A stretch of DNA of 64,000 bases from Clostridia bacterium (GTDB lineage: Bacteria > Bacillota > Clostridia > Christensenellales > CAG-138). The stretch spans positions 1-64,000 of the forward strand of contig JAFWMS010000021.1 of assembly GCA_017545535.1 (NCBI GenBank), read 5' to 3'. Position numbers and translations under genes: made by a program. The notes under the pieces were generated by a model. It worked only from the letters and a program-made list of their open reading frames with translations, did not search any database and was not told where the DNA came from. Below, piece after piece: positions 1-8,082 of this stretch (its first letter is position 1; the number at the start of each line of letters is the position of its first letter).

Positions 1-27
1 CCAATTTGCAAAACCTGTATGGGTAAG

Positions 28-131
28 CCCTGCTTGCCAAGTACCAAATCATACAGGTATGCATTGCTTGCTAAGTAGTAAATATGGACGACAATGCACT
101 GCTCGCCAGATAGTAAAAGCCGGGCGAGCAG
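28..131. repeat. Three degenerate direct repeats of about 34-35 bp
   Basis: Related blocks built around TGCTTGCC-AAGTA-CAAAT start near 31, 65 and 100, with spacings of 34 and 35 bp. The third block is more diverged and ends in an inverted repeat. There is no spacer diversity and no cas gene, so this is not a CRISPR array. It lies just upstream of a recombinase remnant and is probably debris of a mobile element; that origin is inference. Confidence 0.45.
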
Positions 132-251
132 TTACGTTGACACCAAAAACCGTCAACGTGTTTTTGGCGTATTGACAGTAGAATGTTGTGTTGATATATT
201 TGTATCGGTCCGGAAAAAGGGACCTTGGGTGAATCGGGTCCGGCCCGATTC
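98..251. repeat. Run of short perfect palindromes
   Basis: At least four inverted repeats are packed into about 150 bp. ACTGCTCGCC (98-107) pairs with 123-132. ACGTTGAC (134-141) pairs with 152-159. CACCAAAAAC (141-150) pairs with 160-169 with one wobble, so it competes with the previous hairpin. GAATCGGG (231-238) pairs with 244-251 around a 5-nt loop. A smaller GGTCC/GGACC pair lies at 207-224. No convincing gene covers positions 1-278. The stretch is AT-richer than the rest of the window and may be an element terminus or a structured leader. Confidence 0.5.
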
Positions 252-278
252 GTTATCGGAGCTCTCTTTAAAAGGTGA

Positions 279-692
279 GCTCTCGATTTATATAGAGTAT
301 CCAAGGCATATGACCGGATAGATGAACTGGAAGAGCTCCTGCTTGACGCCAGGGCAAAGAAGAGAACGATTGAAGCTGAAAAAATAACAGGAGATAACAT
401 CTACAAAATCCTGTTTTATTTTGATAAAATGTACGCGGTCATGGATGAGGCCGAACGCAGGCGTCTGATGGAATCCCTGATCGATGAGATCCAGATCTAT
501 GAGGAACGGCAGCCCAATGGACAGTGGTTGAAATTCATCCGTTTCAAGCTCCCGATTATTGACGAGGATATGTCACTGAGTTTGGACAACGACTCACACA
601 TCGAAACTGTATGCTGCTTGTACCACCAAAAGAAAGACTTCATTTCCGTACCGTATGAACCGGAAGATGCGAGCTATCTAAAACAGCGCTAA
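279..692 (+). pseudogene. C-terminal remnant of a large serine recombinase
   Basis: The frame open from about 279 reads KAYDRIDELEELLLDA, then ITGDNIYKILFYFDKMYAVM, then DEAERRRLMESLIDEI and WLKFIRFKLPI. This is the coiled-coil and C-terminal tail typical of large serine recombinases (resolvase/recombinase/zinc-ribbon architecture) on clostridial conjugative elements. An in-frame TGA at 276 and the absence of any resolvase catalytic domain upstream show that only the last 130 or so residues remain. An ATG at 429 could start an 87-residue peptide, but nothing suggests that it works alone. It is probably the scar of an integrated element; the adjacent low-GC gene at 717 may have come with it. 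Confidence 0.75.
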
Positions 693-716
693 AAACAAAA
701 GAATAGGAGAGCAGCC

Positions 717-1133
717 ATGAAAAGACTAAGTATTGAAGCAGAACAAATAATGAAAGAACGTTTTGGAAAAGACAGCGTGATCGCTTTAGCAACAGAAGAA
801 AATGGAATCCCATATGTCCGTTATGTGAATGCATATTATGAGGATGAATACTTTTATGTTATTACCTACGCACTTTCGAACAAAATGCAGCAAATTCGCA
901 ATAACCCTGTTGTAGCAGTTACTGGAGAATGGTTTACTGCACATGGAAAAGGAATAAATCTGGGTTATTTTGAAAAACCAGAGAATAAGCATATAGCGGC
1001 AAAGCTAAGAGATGTTTTTGCGGAATGGATCGACAATGGACATAATGATTTTTCCGATGAAAACACGATCATCCTGTGTATCAGATTGACAGATGGATTA
1101 TTGCTCTCGCATGGGACAAGGTACGTATTTTAG
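717..1133 (+). CDS. Pyridoxamine 5'-phosphate oxidase family protein (FMN-binding split barrel)
   Basis: This 138-residue protein has the split-barrel pattern of the pyridoxamine phosphate oxidase/general stress FMN-binding family. It has an N-terminal helix, then VIALATEENGIPYVRYVNAY, a YVITY strand, and a helix with the SNKMQQIRNNPVVAV signature (residues about 50-67). The family binds FMN or F420 as small cytoplasmic dimers; the substrate here cannot be told. The start is supported by a GGAGAG site at 705-710. Its base composition is clearly more AT-rich than the genes from 1257 onward, and it follows a recombinase remnant, which suggests horizontal acquisition. Confidence 0.75.
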   Translation: MKRLSIEAEQIMKERFGKDSVIALATEENGIPYVRYVNAYYEDEYFYVITYALSNKMQQIRNNPVVAVTGEWFTAHGKGINLGYFEKPENKHIAAKLRDVFAEWIDNGHNDFSDENTIILCIRLTDGLLLSHGTRYVF

Positions 1134-1208
1134 TTGCTGCCTTCGAATATGTTGACCTGTTTCTTCGGTTGTAGTCAGTTGAGACGGCGGCTCTTTTATC
1201 CCGCAGAT

Positions 1209-1217
1209 TGGTATAAC
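1209..1217 (+). promoter_or_regulatory. Extended -10 promoter element
   Basis: TGG followed by TATAAC forms an extended -10 box about 40 bp upstream of the acetyltransferase start at 1257. No good -35 is visible. The rest of the 1134-1256 gap shows nothing else. Confidence 0.4.
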
Positions 1218-1256
1218 ACAGCGGCTTGATGAAAAACTGGGCTTATGGAGGAATCT

Positions 1257-1703
1257 ATGATAGAACTAAAGGCAATAACGGAGGACAACTTTATCGACGC
1301 TTTTCATCTTCGGCTGGCGCCGGGGCAGGAGAAGTATGTTTCTCATCCCATCCGGAGCCTGGCTCAGGCGTATGTGTACCGGAACCAGTGTCAACCCTTC
1401 GGGATCTATGCGGAGGAAAAGATGGTGGGGTATGTTATGGTGATCTACGATTATGACGTGCCCGAATATGACATCTGGCACATGATGATCGACGAGGCGG
1501 AGCAAGGCCATGGGTATGGCGGGGAAGCCCTGGATCGGGTCATTGAATACATTCGTACGAAGCCCTTCGGCGATTCGAACAGAGTGGCTCTGACCTGCAA
1601 TAAGGAGAACCCAATTGCCAGGAAGCTGTATGAGAGCAAGGGCTTTTCGCCCACCGGCAATGAGGACGAGGATGAAATAGAGCTGGCCATGACGGCCATG
1701 TGA
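1257..1703 (+). CDS. GNAT family N-acetyltransferase (BltD/PaiA-like)
   Basis: A GNAT acetyltransferase of about 148 residues. It has the GQEKYVSHPIRSLAQAYVY segment, a GYVMVIYD strand, the acetyl-CoA loop EAEQGHGYGGEALDRVI (an RxxGxG-like pyrophosphate loop) and the C-terminal NPIARKLYESKGF motif. The order resembles spermine/spermidine N1-acetyltransferases such as BltD and PaiA, so a polyamine or other amine substrate is plausible but not shown. The ATG at 1257 is preferred to the in-frame ATG at 1245 because GGAGG at 1247-1251 sits correctly before 1257. It heads a plus-strand run with a radical SAM gene and a second GNAT gene. Confidence 0.85.
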   Translation: MIELKAITEDNFIDAFHLRLAPGQEKYVSHPIRSLAQAYVYRNQCQPFGIYAEEKMVGYVMVIYDYDVPEYDIWHMMIDEAEQGHGYGGEALDRVIEYIRTKPFGDSNRVALTCNKENPIARKLYESKGFSPTGNEDEDEIELAMTAM

Positions 1704-1712
1704 CGCGACCCC

Positions 1713-2618
1713 ATGCATTTTGTGAACGTCAAAGGAATACTGACCGGCAGCAGCGGGCATCTCGGTATGAACATCTACCGGGGTTGCACCCATGGCTGCG
1801 TGTACTGCGACAGTCGAAGCCGGTGCTACCAATTCACTCACCTCTTCGAGGATGTGGAGGTGAAGCGGAACGCGCCGGAGCTGTTGGAGACGGCGCTTAG
1901 ATCGAAGCGGAAGAAATGCATGATCGGCACAGGCTCCATGTCTGATCCGTACATGCATTGCGAGGAGGAGCTCAGACTCACGCATCGATGCCTGGAAATC
2001 ATCCTTAACCACGGGTTCGGCGTGGCCATTCAGACTAAGTCTGACCGCATATTGCGGGACATCAATCTGCTGGACGAAATCAATCAAAGGGCAAAATGCG
2101 TGGTGCAGATGACGCTGACCACCTATGACGACGATCTGTGCGGGATCCTGGAGCCCCATGTTTGCAACACGAAGCGGCGGATAGAGGTGCTTGAAGCGAT
2201 GCAGGAGCGGGGCATTCCCACGGTGGTCTGGCTCACGCCCATCCTGCCCTTCATAAACGATACGCCGGAGAACGTGACCGCCATTCTGAAGGAGTGCGCC
2301 CGGGTGGGCGTAAAGGGCGTCATCGACTTCGGCATGGGCCTCACCCTGCGGGAAGGGGATAGGGAGTATTATTACGCGGCTCTGGACAACCACTTCCCGG
2401 GCATGAAGGAGAGATACATCGCTCGCTATGGAAACGCTTACGAGCTGCCCAGCCTCAGGGCGCGGGAGCTTGTGAGCATCCTTCACAGGATCTGTGATGA
2501 TCACGGCATCCTGTGCACACCTGAGGCGTGCTTTGGATATATGTACGACTTTCCGGAGAACAAGGCGCAGATGAGCCTGTTCGACCTGTATGATGAGGAG
2601 GAACGGCATGATCGCTGA
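1713..2618 (+). CDS. Radical SAM protein, spore photoproduct lyase-like family
   Basis: A 301-residue radical SAM enzyme. The cluster motif C25-x3-C29-x2-C32 (RGCTHGCVYC) binds the [4Fe-4S] cluster that cleaves S-adenosylmethionine. IGTGSMSDPYMHCEEE and the later VVWLTPILPFINDTPENV belong to the SPL-like family also called Rv2578c-type. Members are often paired with other radical SAM or repair genes, but the reaction of most is unknown. It starts 9 nt after the upstream acetyltransferase and overlaps the next GNAT gene by 11 nt, so the three are likely one operon. True spore photoproduct lyase is longer and differs in sequence. Confidence 0.85.
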   Translation: MHFVNVKGILTGSSGHLGMNIYRGCTHGCVYCDSRSRCYQFTHLFEDVEVKRNAPELLETALRSKRKKCMIGTGSMSDPYMHCEEELRLTHRCLEIILNHGFGVAIQTKSDRILRDINLLDEINQRAKCVVQMTLTTYDDDLCGILEPHVCNTKRRIEVLEAMQERGIPTVVWLTPILPFINDTPENVTAILKECARVGVKGVIDFGMGLTLREGDREYYYAALDNHFPGMKERYIARYGNAYELPSLRARELVSILHRICDDHGILCTPEACFGYMYDFPENKAQMSLFDLYDEEERHDR

Positions 2619-3153
2619 TGACCGAGAGATCCAAACGAAGCGGCTGCGCCTAAGGCCCTTTCGGGAAGAGGATTATGACGATCTATATGAGTTTTTGCCC
2701 CAGCTGAAGGACGACGAATTCGAAGGTTATCCGGGCATCACCTATGAGAACGGCAGAAAGCATTTGCAGGATCGTCTTGATTCAACGGAGTATTACGCCG
2801 TCGAATTGATGGCCTCCGGGAAGGTCATCGGCAACATCTACTGCAGTGATCGGGAATACGATGTAAAAGAAGTGGGCTATATCATCCACCAGCATTATCG
2901 ACAGAAGGGCTATGGAGCGGAAGCTTTGTCCGCGGTCATTGAACGTGTTTTCAAAGAAGGGATCCATCGGGTGTACGCTTTGTGCGACCCGAGAAACATT
3001 CCTTCCTGGAAGCTGTTGGAACAGGTGGGCATGCGGCGGGAGGCCCACTTTCGCCAGAACGTCTTTTTTCACAGGGATGAAACCGGCGCGCCGATCTGGA
3101 AGGACACCTTCGTCTACGCCCTTTTGAACGGCGACATGATCCAGGAAATATAA
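2608..3153 (+). CDS. GNAT family N-acetyltransferase (RimJ/RimL type)
   Basis: This 181-residue protein opens with the hallmark QTKRLRLRPFREEDYDDLY of the RimJ/RimL branch (Acetyltransf_3). GKVIGNIYCSDREYDVKEVG and the acetyl-CoA loop QKGYGAEALSAVI follow, then RVYALCDPRNIPSWKLLEQV. Members acetylate ribosomal N-termini, antibiotics or small amines; the substrate here is unknown. The ATG at 2608, inside the end of the upstream gene, is preferred to codons at 2590 because GAGGAGG lies at 2595-2601. A strong terminator begins at its stop codon, ending this small operon. Confidence 0.85.
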   Translation: MIADDREIQTKRLRLRPFREEDYDDLYEFLPQLKDDEFEGYPGITYENGRKHLQDRLDSTEYYAVELMASGKVIGNIYCSDREYDVKEVGYIIHQHYRQKGYGAEALSAVIERVFKEGIHRVYALCDPRNIPSWKLLEQVGMRREAHFRQNVFFHRDETGAPIWKDTFVYALLNGDMIQEI

Positions 3154-3189
3154 AAAAGTGGCTTTCCGAATTTATGGAAAGCCACTTTT
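3152..3189 (+). terminator. Rho-independent terminator
   Basis: A perfect 10-bp stem GTGGCTTTCC (3158-3167) / 3176-3185, with an 8-nt loop, is preceded by A's and followed by TTTT. It sits between the GNAT gene and the convergent adenine deaminase remnant and could serve both. Confidence 0.85.
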
Positions 3190-3201
3190 GCATGCATCCT
3201 C

Positions 3202-4178
3202 TTATTCAACGAACAGGTCCACGAACCGGAATGTGCGGCAGTCCACCAATCCCCGGTTGGTGAGCCGCAGCTCCGGCAGACAGGCCAAGGGGATAAGGGC
3301 CATGGTCATGTAGGGGGAGTTAATGACGCAGCCCATCTACGCCCAGGCATCGGAAAGCTTGCTGACCAAGTCCGTCATCTCTTCCACGGGCATATCGTGC
3401 CAGGCACTGCCGTAGCGCATGAGGGCATACATGCCGTGGCGCATCTTCTCCAAAACGTCCTCCGCCCGGGTGGACTCGTGGCAGCAGCGGACGCCGGAGG
3501 CGATATAGGCGTTGAGCCCCATACCGGTGTCGGGCACAGAGTAATGGCCGGTGATGACCTGATCCGCTTTCAGGGTTTCTGCCAGCTCCCCGTGAATGTT
3601 GGGCTCGGCCCCCAGCACATTGGGGAAGCTCATCATCTCGCCCAGGCCCATGATGCCGTCTCAGGTCATCATCTCCCAGACCTCCTCAGGACCGATGTGG
3701 GAGCCTGTGTCCTCGAACCCCGTTACGGCGGGCACGCAGGAGGTCACGTTGGACATGGCCTTGAGGGGAACCTCGATCATGGCCTTCACACCCTCGGGAC
3801 CGCAAACGTTGCAGATCTCGTGGGGGTCCATGAAGATGCCCGTGGTGCCGTGGGGCACCACCGCCCGGGCGTATTCGCCCACACTGATCATGGAGGATTC
3901 CACGTGGATATGGGCGTCCATGAAGCCCGGCGCGATGTACTGGCCTGCGGCGTCGATCACCTTCGTGTTTTCACCGATGCAGTGAGCGGCGTCGCCGACG
4001 AGGGCGATTCGCCCCCCTGGGAAATGGCGACGTCGATCCCTTCCTGGATCTCCGCGTTGCAGACGTTCACCAGCTTGGCGTTTTTGATGACCAGTTCCGC
4101 TTTTTCCACCCCCATAGCCACCTTGGCCATGGTTTGGGTCACTTCGTAAAGGGGCTTTTTGCAGAACTTGTTCAGCAT
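3202..4178 (-). pseudogene. ade: Adenine deaminase (ade), multiply disrupted
   Basis: Pieces in family order match adenine deaminase. The N-terminus (MLNKFCKKPLYEV from 4178) is followed, after a frame shift, by VIDAAGQYIAPGFMDAHIHV with the metal-binding HIH. HGTTGIFMDPHEICNV, GEMMSFPNVLGAEPNIHGEL, and finally the C-terminal block MTMALIPLACLPELRLTNRG with VDLFVE close the gene. The lesions seen are a frameshift in the C6 run at 4012-4017, an in-frame TGA at 3661-3663 where the family has Trp, an in-frame TAG at 3337-3339, and loss of roughly 300 central residues between SAWHD and the C-terminal block. About 325 codons remain of the usual 570-600. The enzyme would turn adenine into hypoxanthine; this copy cannot be active. 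The start has a good CAGGAGGTG site. Confidence 0.9.
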
Positions 4179-4248
4179 CCCGTTCACCTCCTGATGTAAT
4201 GAAATGAGTATATCATATTCCGTTTGGTTGTACATCGTCAGGTTTTAT

Positions 4249-4277
4249 TTGCCCTGGGCGGTCGGATATGGTAGAAT
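4249..4277 (+). promoter_or_regulatory. Promoter for the HAD phosphatase gene
   Basis: TTGCCC (4249-4254), a 17-bp spacer and TAGAAT (4272-4277) lie just upstream of the gene starting at 4306. This divergent region also carries the start of the ade remnant. Confidence 0.55.
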
Positions 4278-4305
4278 AACCAAAACGATGGGGCAGTGCA
4301 CGAAT

Positions 4306-4920
4306 ATGAACGCATTTATCTGGGACCTGGACGGCACGCTGCTGGACTCCTATGGGGTCATCGTTTCCGGCACCGTGGATGCCTGCCTGTCCTTCGGTCT
4401 GGCCGTAAAAAAGGAGGAGGCCCACCGGCAGGCCATCCAACATTCGGTGAACTGGTATTTACAGACCGTGTCCAGGGACTTCGGTTTGCCATTTGAAGAG
4501 GTTCAGGCGCGGTATTCCGAAATCAGCGGTCAGCGCAAGGGGGACATCCATCTACTGCCCTATGCCCGGGCGGTCCTGGATGGTTTGAAGGAGCAGGGGG
4601 TTTGTCACTTCGTCTATACGCACCGGGGGAAGACGACGGACGCGGTACTGAAAAATCTTGGCCTGAACGATTGCTTCACCGAGATCGTCACCAGCCAAAA
4701 CGGCTTTTCCCGCAAGCCAGTGCCAGACGCCATCCTGTATCTGATGGACAAATATGGGCTCGCCCCAGAAACCACCTTCTATGTGGGCGACCGCACCATT
4801 GATATGGACTGCGCCAGGAACGCCGGCATCCGGGGCATTCTGTTTCTGCCGGAGGGCAACTACTGCGTCCCCAACGGCGCTGAAAGCCGCATCATCCGCG
4901 ATCTGAGGGACCTGCTATGA
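4306..4920 (+). CDS. HAD family hydrolase (phosphoglycolate phosphatase-like)
   Basis: A 204-residue haloacid dehalogenase-superfamily phosphatase. Motif I is WDLDGTLLDSYG at the N-terminus, with the nucleophile and acid Asp pair. YTHRGKTTDAVLKN supplies the motif II Thr, SRKPVPDAI the motif III Lys, and YVGDRTIDMDCARNAG motif IV. The helical cap between motifs I and II places it in subfamily IA, with Gph, PpaX and YjjG-like enzymes. The substrate is unknown. I chose the ATG at 4306 because motif I must sit near the N-terminus; an ATG at 4288 is possible. Its stop overlaps the next start (ATGA). Confidence 0.85.
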   Translation: MNAFIWDLDGTLLDSYGVIVSGTVDACLSFGLAVKKEEAHRQAIQHSVNWYLQTVSRDFGLPFEEVQARYSEISGQRKGDIHLLPYARAVLDGLKEQGVCHFVYTHRGKTTDAVLKNLGLNDCFTEIVTSQNGFSRKPVPDAILYLMDKYGLAPETTFYVGDRTIDMDCARNAGIRGILFLPEGNYCVPNGAESRIIRDLRDLL

Positions 4921-5954
4921 CGGACCGAGAGACGTTGCTATACAATTCTCTTAAGGGCCTTTACCTGCTGGAAAAGTCTGACACCCATCGGGTGGTGTCC
5001 GATCTCATGGGTCTGCAGGCCCAGTTCGCCAACTACCCCAAGGTATCCTTGAAGATTCGGGCGTCGGACTACCGGGAGGAGGATCCATTTGCCGGATTGG
5101 TGAAGATCTGGTCCCACCGGGGGACCATGCACCTGGTGCCGGAGGATGAGCTTGGACTGCACCTGGCGGCTTTCGACAACCATGGTCCTTTTGTGGAGGG
5201 CTACTGGGGCATCGCTCAGAGGGATGCAGAATACTGGGCCGCTTTTTTGGAGGATCAGATAGGCCAGGGCAACCACGGTCGGGAGGGGCTCAAAGCCGCC
5301 TGCGTCCGCGCCGGCATGGAGGAGGTGCTGCTGCATCGAGTGTTCTACGGCTGGGGCGGGCTCATCCGTGAGATGGTCTGCCGGGGCCGGATCGTGTGCG
5401 GCACGGGGACGCAAAAGGAGTACTTCCTGCCAAAGTCCATCGTCTGGATGGACCGTGACCAGGCCCGGCGGGTGTTCCTGAGGCGATACTTCGACCACTA
5501 CGGCCCGGCTACATTGTCGGACTGCCGATACTTTTTCAGCAACTGGAGGAAGCCGGACATGGACCCGCTGCTTCAGGAGCTGCTGCCGGAGCTGTGCTGT
5601 ACCGTGATCGATGGGAAGAAATACTACAGCCTCCATGAGCCGATACAGGACGGGACCCTTCCGGAGTGCGTTTTGGTGCCGGGGTTCGATCAGCTGGTCC
5701 TGGGGTACAGGGACCGGGAGCGCATGATCGACAAACGGTTTTTGAGGGAGCTGACCAACATCTCCGGCATCGTAATGCCATCCATCCTGATCCGAGGCCG
5801 CATCCGCGCCCGATGGAAGCTGGATGGGAACAAGGTTCTGGTTACCTCCTTCGATAAGCGGCTGAAGAAGGACGAGACAGCTATCCGCCGAAAGGTCAAA
5901 GAGGTTTTCGGAAGACAGGTAAAGGCGATCGTTTTCTCCGATAATCAAGCATAG
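4917..5954 (+). CDS. Winged helix DNA-binding domain protein, AlkZ-like (HTH_42)
   Basis: A 345-residue member of the winged-helix DNA-binding family (Pfam HTH_42, formerly DUF1006), which contains the DNA glycosylases AlkZ and YcaQ. The LQAQ segment at residues 33-36 keeps the Q-x-Q pair that is catalytic in AlkZ. IWSHRGTMHLV and DHYGPATLSDCRYFF are also typical, the latter leading into the second winged helix. YcaQ/AlkZ enzymes unhook alkylation adducts and interstrand crosslinks. That role is plausible here, since an unrelated alkylpurine glycosylase lies at 9720, but it is not proven. It overlaps the upstream HAD gene by 4 nt. Confidence 0.75.
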   Translation: MTDRETLLYNSLKGLYLLEKSDTHRVVSDLMGLQAQFANYPKVSLKIRASDYREEDPFAGLVKIWSHRGTMHLVPEDELGLHLAAFDNHGPFVEGYWGIAQRDAEYWAAFLEDQIGQGNHGREGLKAACVRAGMEEVLLHRVFYGWGGLIREMVCRGRIVCGTGTQKEYFLPKSIVWMDRDQARRVFLRRYFDHYGPATLSDCRYFFSNWRKPDMDPLLQELLPELCCTVIDGKKYYSLHEPIQDGTLPECVLVPGFDQLVLGYRDRERMIDKRFLRELTNISGIVMPSILIRGRIRARWKLDGNKVLVTSFDKRLKKDETAIRRKVKEVFGRQVKAIVFSDNQA

Positions 5955-5966
5955 GAGGGGGACTGG

Positions 5967-6578
5967 ATGATGTTCATGACCGGAGAATGGCTGCAGCAAA
6001 GGCTTGCGGCTTTGAATAAACGGGTTTTGGAAGCAACGAACGGTTCAGTACATCTGGAAGAGCACATCGCCCTGCCTGCATATGGACAGATCATTGCCAG
6101 GTTTCAGACGGATTCCGTTTCTTCAATAACTGAGGTGGATGAGTTGGAGCGGCAAATACAAGGCCTTGCAGGGGAGGAATTCCTGGTGGACTTTATGGGG
6201 AGCGTCTATCGCCAGTTGGGTGTGGAGTATAGCCGCTTGGATGAGATCAACGAACGGCTTGGACAACGGTTCAAGGAGGAACCCATTCAACAGGGTCCCT
6301 ATGCGGAGCAGATCGAAAAGGATGCGCAAACGCTTCTCCTGCAATGCGGCTTTTCCGATACCGTCCCTGTTTGGGAGATCCAGTGGGAGAATGATGAATA
6401 CTATCTGCTCTTGTTAGGCGAAAAGAGCCGGGCCATCCGATCGATAGCCTGCCAGCCGCCCATCCATGTGTCTGAGGTCAACAAAGCCCGTTGTGATGGC
6501 CTGATGCGGGCCGCCTTTGCTGCAAAAAGGATGGGCGTTTCCCTGGGACGGCTGATGCTGGAAGCCATGGAGAGTTGA
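5967..6578 (+). CDS. Hypothetical protein
   Basis: I do not recognise this 203-residue protein. It is soluble and acidic, with no signal peptide or membrane segment. The N-terminal half is mainly helical (EWLQQRLAALNKRVLEA, then ITEVDELERQIQGL and YSRLDEINERLGQRF). The C-terminal part has alternating strands (VWEIQWENDEYYLLLL) and a final helix rich in Arg and Ala. AGGAGGGGG precedes ATG-ATG at 5967/5970. It sits 12 nt after the AlkZ-like gene and 1 nt before a GNAT gene, so it is almost certainly expressed with them. Confidence 0.7.
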   Translation: MMFMTGEWLQQRLAALNKRVLEATNGSVHLEEHIALPAYGQIIARFQTDSVSSITEVDELERQIQGLAGEEFLVDFMGSVYRQLGVEYSRLDEINERLGQRFKEEPIQQGPYAEQIEKDAQTLLLQCGFSDTVPVWEIQWENDEYYLLLLGEKSRAIRSIACQPPIHVSEVNKARCDGLMRAAFAAKRMGVSLGRLMLEAMES

Positions 6579-6579
6579 G

Positions 6580-7053
6580 ATGCTGTCGCTCCATACGCCA
6601 TCTGTGGGGGAGCTGTGGTTCCGGCAGCGGATGCTGGCGGACCCGGAGACCATGTCCTATAACCGTGCCTGGGGCGGAATGATTCCCTTTCCGCAGGAAA
6701 GATGGGAGCCCTGGCACGACCGCTGGATCGTCCATCCCCAGGGGAAGCGGTTCTATCGATATTTGAGGGACGAGGAGACAGGCGCATTCGTGGGCGAGAT
6801 CGCCTGCCATTGGGACGATGAGGCCGACAAATGGCTGGCGGACGTGATCGTCCATGCTCCGTATCGGGGAATGGGATACGGTCGAGAGGGGCTGCGGCTC
6901 CTCTGTCAGACGGCCCGGGAGAACGGGGTCGAAGATTTGTACGACGATATCGCTGCGGACAATCCGGCCATCCGCCTCTTCCTCGGGGAAGGGTTCGAAA
7001 TCGTGGGCCATACGGAAATGACCATTCTGCTGAAAAAACGATTGACAAGATGA
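6580..7053 (+). CDS. GNAT family N-acetyltransferase
   Basis: A 157-residue acetyltransferase with a GNAT core: FVGEIACHWDDEADKWLADV, the acetyl-CoA binding loop HAPYRGMGYGREGLRLL, and the C-terminal NPAIRLFLGEGFEIVG. The N-terminal RAWGGMIPFPQERWEPWHD is typical of small GNATs of unknown substrate in Clostridia. It starts 1 nt after the upstream hypothetical gene, and its stop overlaps the region where the next radical SAM gene begins, indicating translational coupling in one operon. Confidence 0.85.
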   Translation: MLSLHTPSVGELWFRQRMLADPETMSYNRAWGGMIPFPQERWEPWHDRWIVHPQGKRFYRYLRDEETGAFVGEIACHWDDEADKWLADVIVHAPYRGMGYGREGLRLLCQTARENGVEDLYDDIAADNPAIRLFLGEGFEIVGHTEMTILLKKRLTR

Positions 7054-7064
7054 GGGGGATTCCC

Positions 7065-8066
7065 ATGCAAACGAAAAGCGTGATGCTGCAAACCCTGTGC
7101 GTGCCCTGCGCCTGCCGCTGCCGGTATTGTCTGCTGAGCTGGAACGGGCGGACCATCGGCGCGGACTATGACCGCAGCCAACGGTTCGCGGAGCGGTTTT
7201 ATGATTGGCTGCAGCGGGAGCGGCCTGATATTTCGTTCCATTTTTCCTTTGGCTACAGCATGGATCATCCCCGCCTGTTCGATGCCCTCGACTTTTTGAA
7301 CGGTATCGGATCGGTGGGCGGGCAGTTCCTCCAGTGCGACGGCATGGCCTTTCGGACGGAAAAGGAGCTCAATGAGCTGCTTGGGGGCATGAAGGCGCAT
7401 GGGGCGAAACATCTGAATTTCACGGTTTACGGAACGGAAGCCTATCACGACCGATTCGCGGGCAGGAAAGGGGATCATGCCTATTTGCTGCGCATGATGG
7501 AATCCGCGGCAAAGATCGGGCTTCAGGTCAGCGTCGGCGTCCCCTTGACCAAGGAAAACGTCGCTCAGGTGGATGAGTTACTGCAAATCTTGGGAGCTCA
7601 TGGGGGAGAGGACGTCCACCTGCTCATCCCTCACGGTGAGGGGCGAGGCGTGAAGCTGGAGAGCATCCGCCTTTCGCTGGAGGACCTTTCCAAGATCAGC
7701 GAGCATGCAAGAAGCAAATTGAATCGAAAGGTCTACCAAACTGAGGCGGAATGGTGTAAGATAAAGGGCGGAGAGCCGGAGCAAAATCGCCTGCTGCTCA
7801 TCTCCCTGACGGATGAGAACATGGATCGCCTGGAGCGGATGCCCATTTCTGAGATCATCCGGGAAGTGGAAGCGCTGGACGAGGCGTACTATGGCGCTTT
7901 TCCCTCCTTCGCGACATTGCTGGATCAATATGGTGATGCAGGCGGGCAGCGGCTGTACAGCCGCCGGGACCTGTTCCATCGCTGTCGCAGGCAATATGCG
8001 AAGGAACACGATATCCATATATACGACGTGACCGACGAACGACAAAGCGGCAGCCGTCGCTATTGA
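7065..8066 (+). CDS. Radical SAM protein of unknown function
   Basis: This protein of about 333 residues has the radical SAM motif C15-x3-C19-x2-C22 near its N-terminus (CVPCACRCRYC), with two additional Cys (C12, C17) in the same segment. The rest follows a TIM-barrel pattern (HLNFTVYGTEAYHDRFAG, GLQVSVGVPLTKENVAQVDE). The C-terminal Arg- and Cys-containing tail is too short for a SPASM domain. The substrate is unknown. The ATG at 7065 is favoured by GAGGGGG at 7052-7058; an ATG at 7050 overlapping the GNAT stop is the alternative. A Fe-S aldo/keto reductase follows 16 nt later. Confidence 0.8.
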   Translation: MQTKSVMLQTLCVPCACRCRYCLLSWNGRTIGADYDRSQRFAERFYDWLQRERPDISFHFSFGYSMDHPRLFDALDFLNGIGSVGGQFLQCDGMAFRTEKELNELLGGMKAHGAKHLNFTVYGTEAYHDRFAGRKGDHAYLLRMMESAAKIGLQVSVGVPLTKENVAQVDELLQILGAHGGEDVHLLIPHGEGRGVKLESIRLSLEDLSKISEHARSKLNRKVYQTEAEWCKIKGGEPEQNRLLLISLTDENMDRLERMPISEIIREVEALDEAYYGAFPSFATLLDQYGDAGGQRLYSRRDLFHRCRRQYAKEHDIHIYDVTDERQSGSRRY

Positions 8067-8082
8067 CAAAGGAGACAGGAAC

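Noticed and set aside
28..131. Possible CRISPR array
   Set aside because: There are only three degenerate, contiguous units with no unique spacers and no cas genes nearby.
94..321. 75-codon open frame in the palindromic region
   Set aside because: It spans several hairpins, has no ribosome site and no family likeness.
1266..2609. 447-codon antisense open frame opposite a GNAT and a radical SAM gene
   Set aside because: It has no recognisable domain and His/Arg-rich shadow composition; the plus-strand genes carry intact family motifs.
3397..4149. 250-codon plus-strand open frame over the adenine deaminase remnant
   Set aside because: It is the antisense of a recognisable decayed gene with His/Gly-rich low-information sequence.
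4938..5999. 353-codon antisense open frame opposite the AlkZ-like gene
   Set aside because: It is a shadow of a GC-rich gene; the sense frame has family motifs and an operon position.
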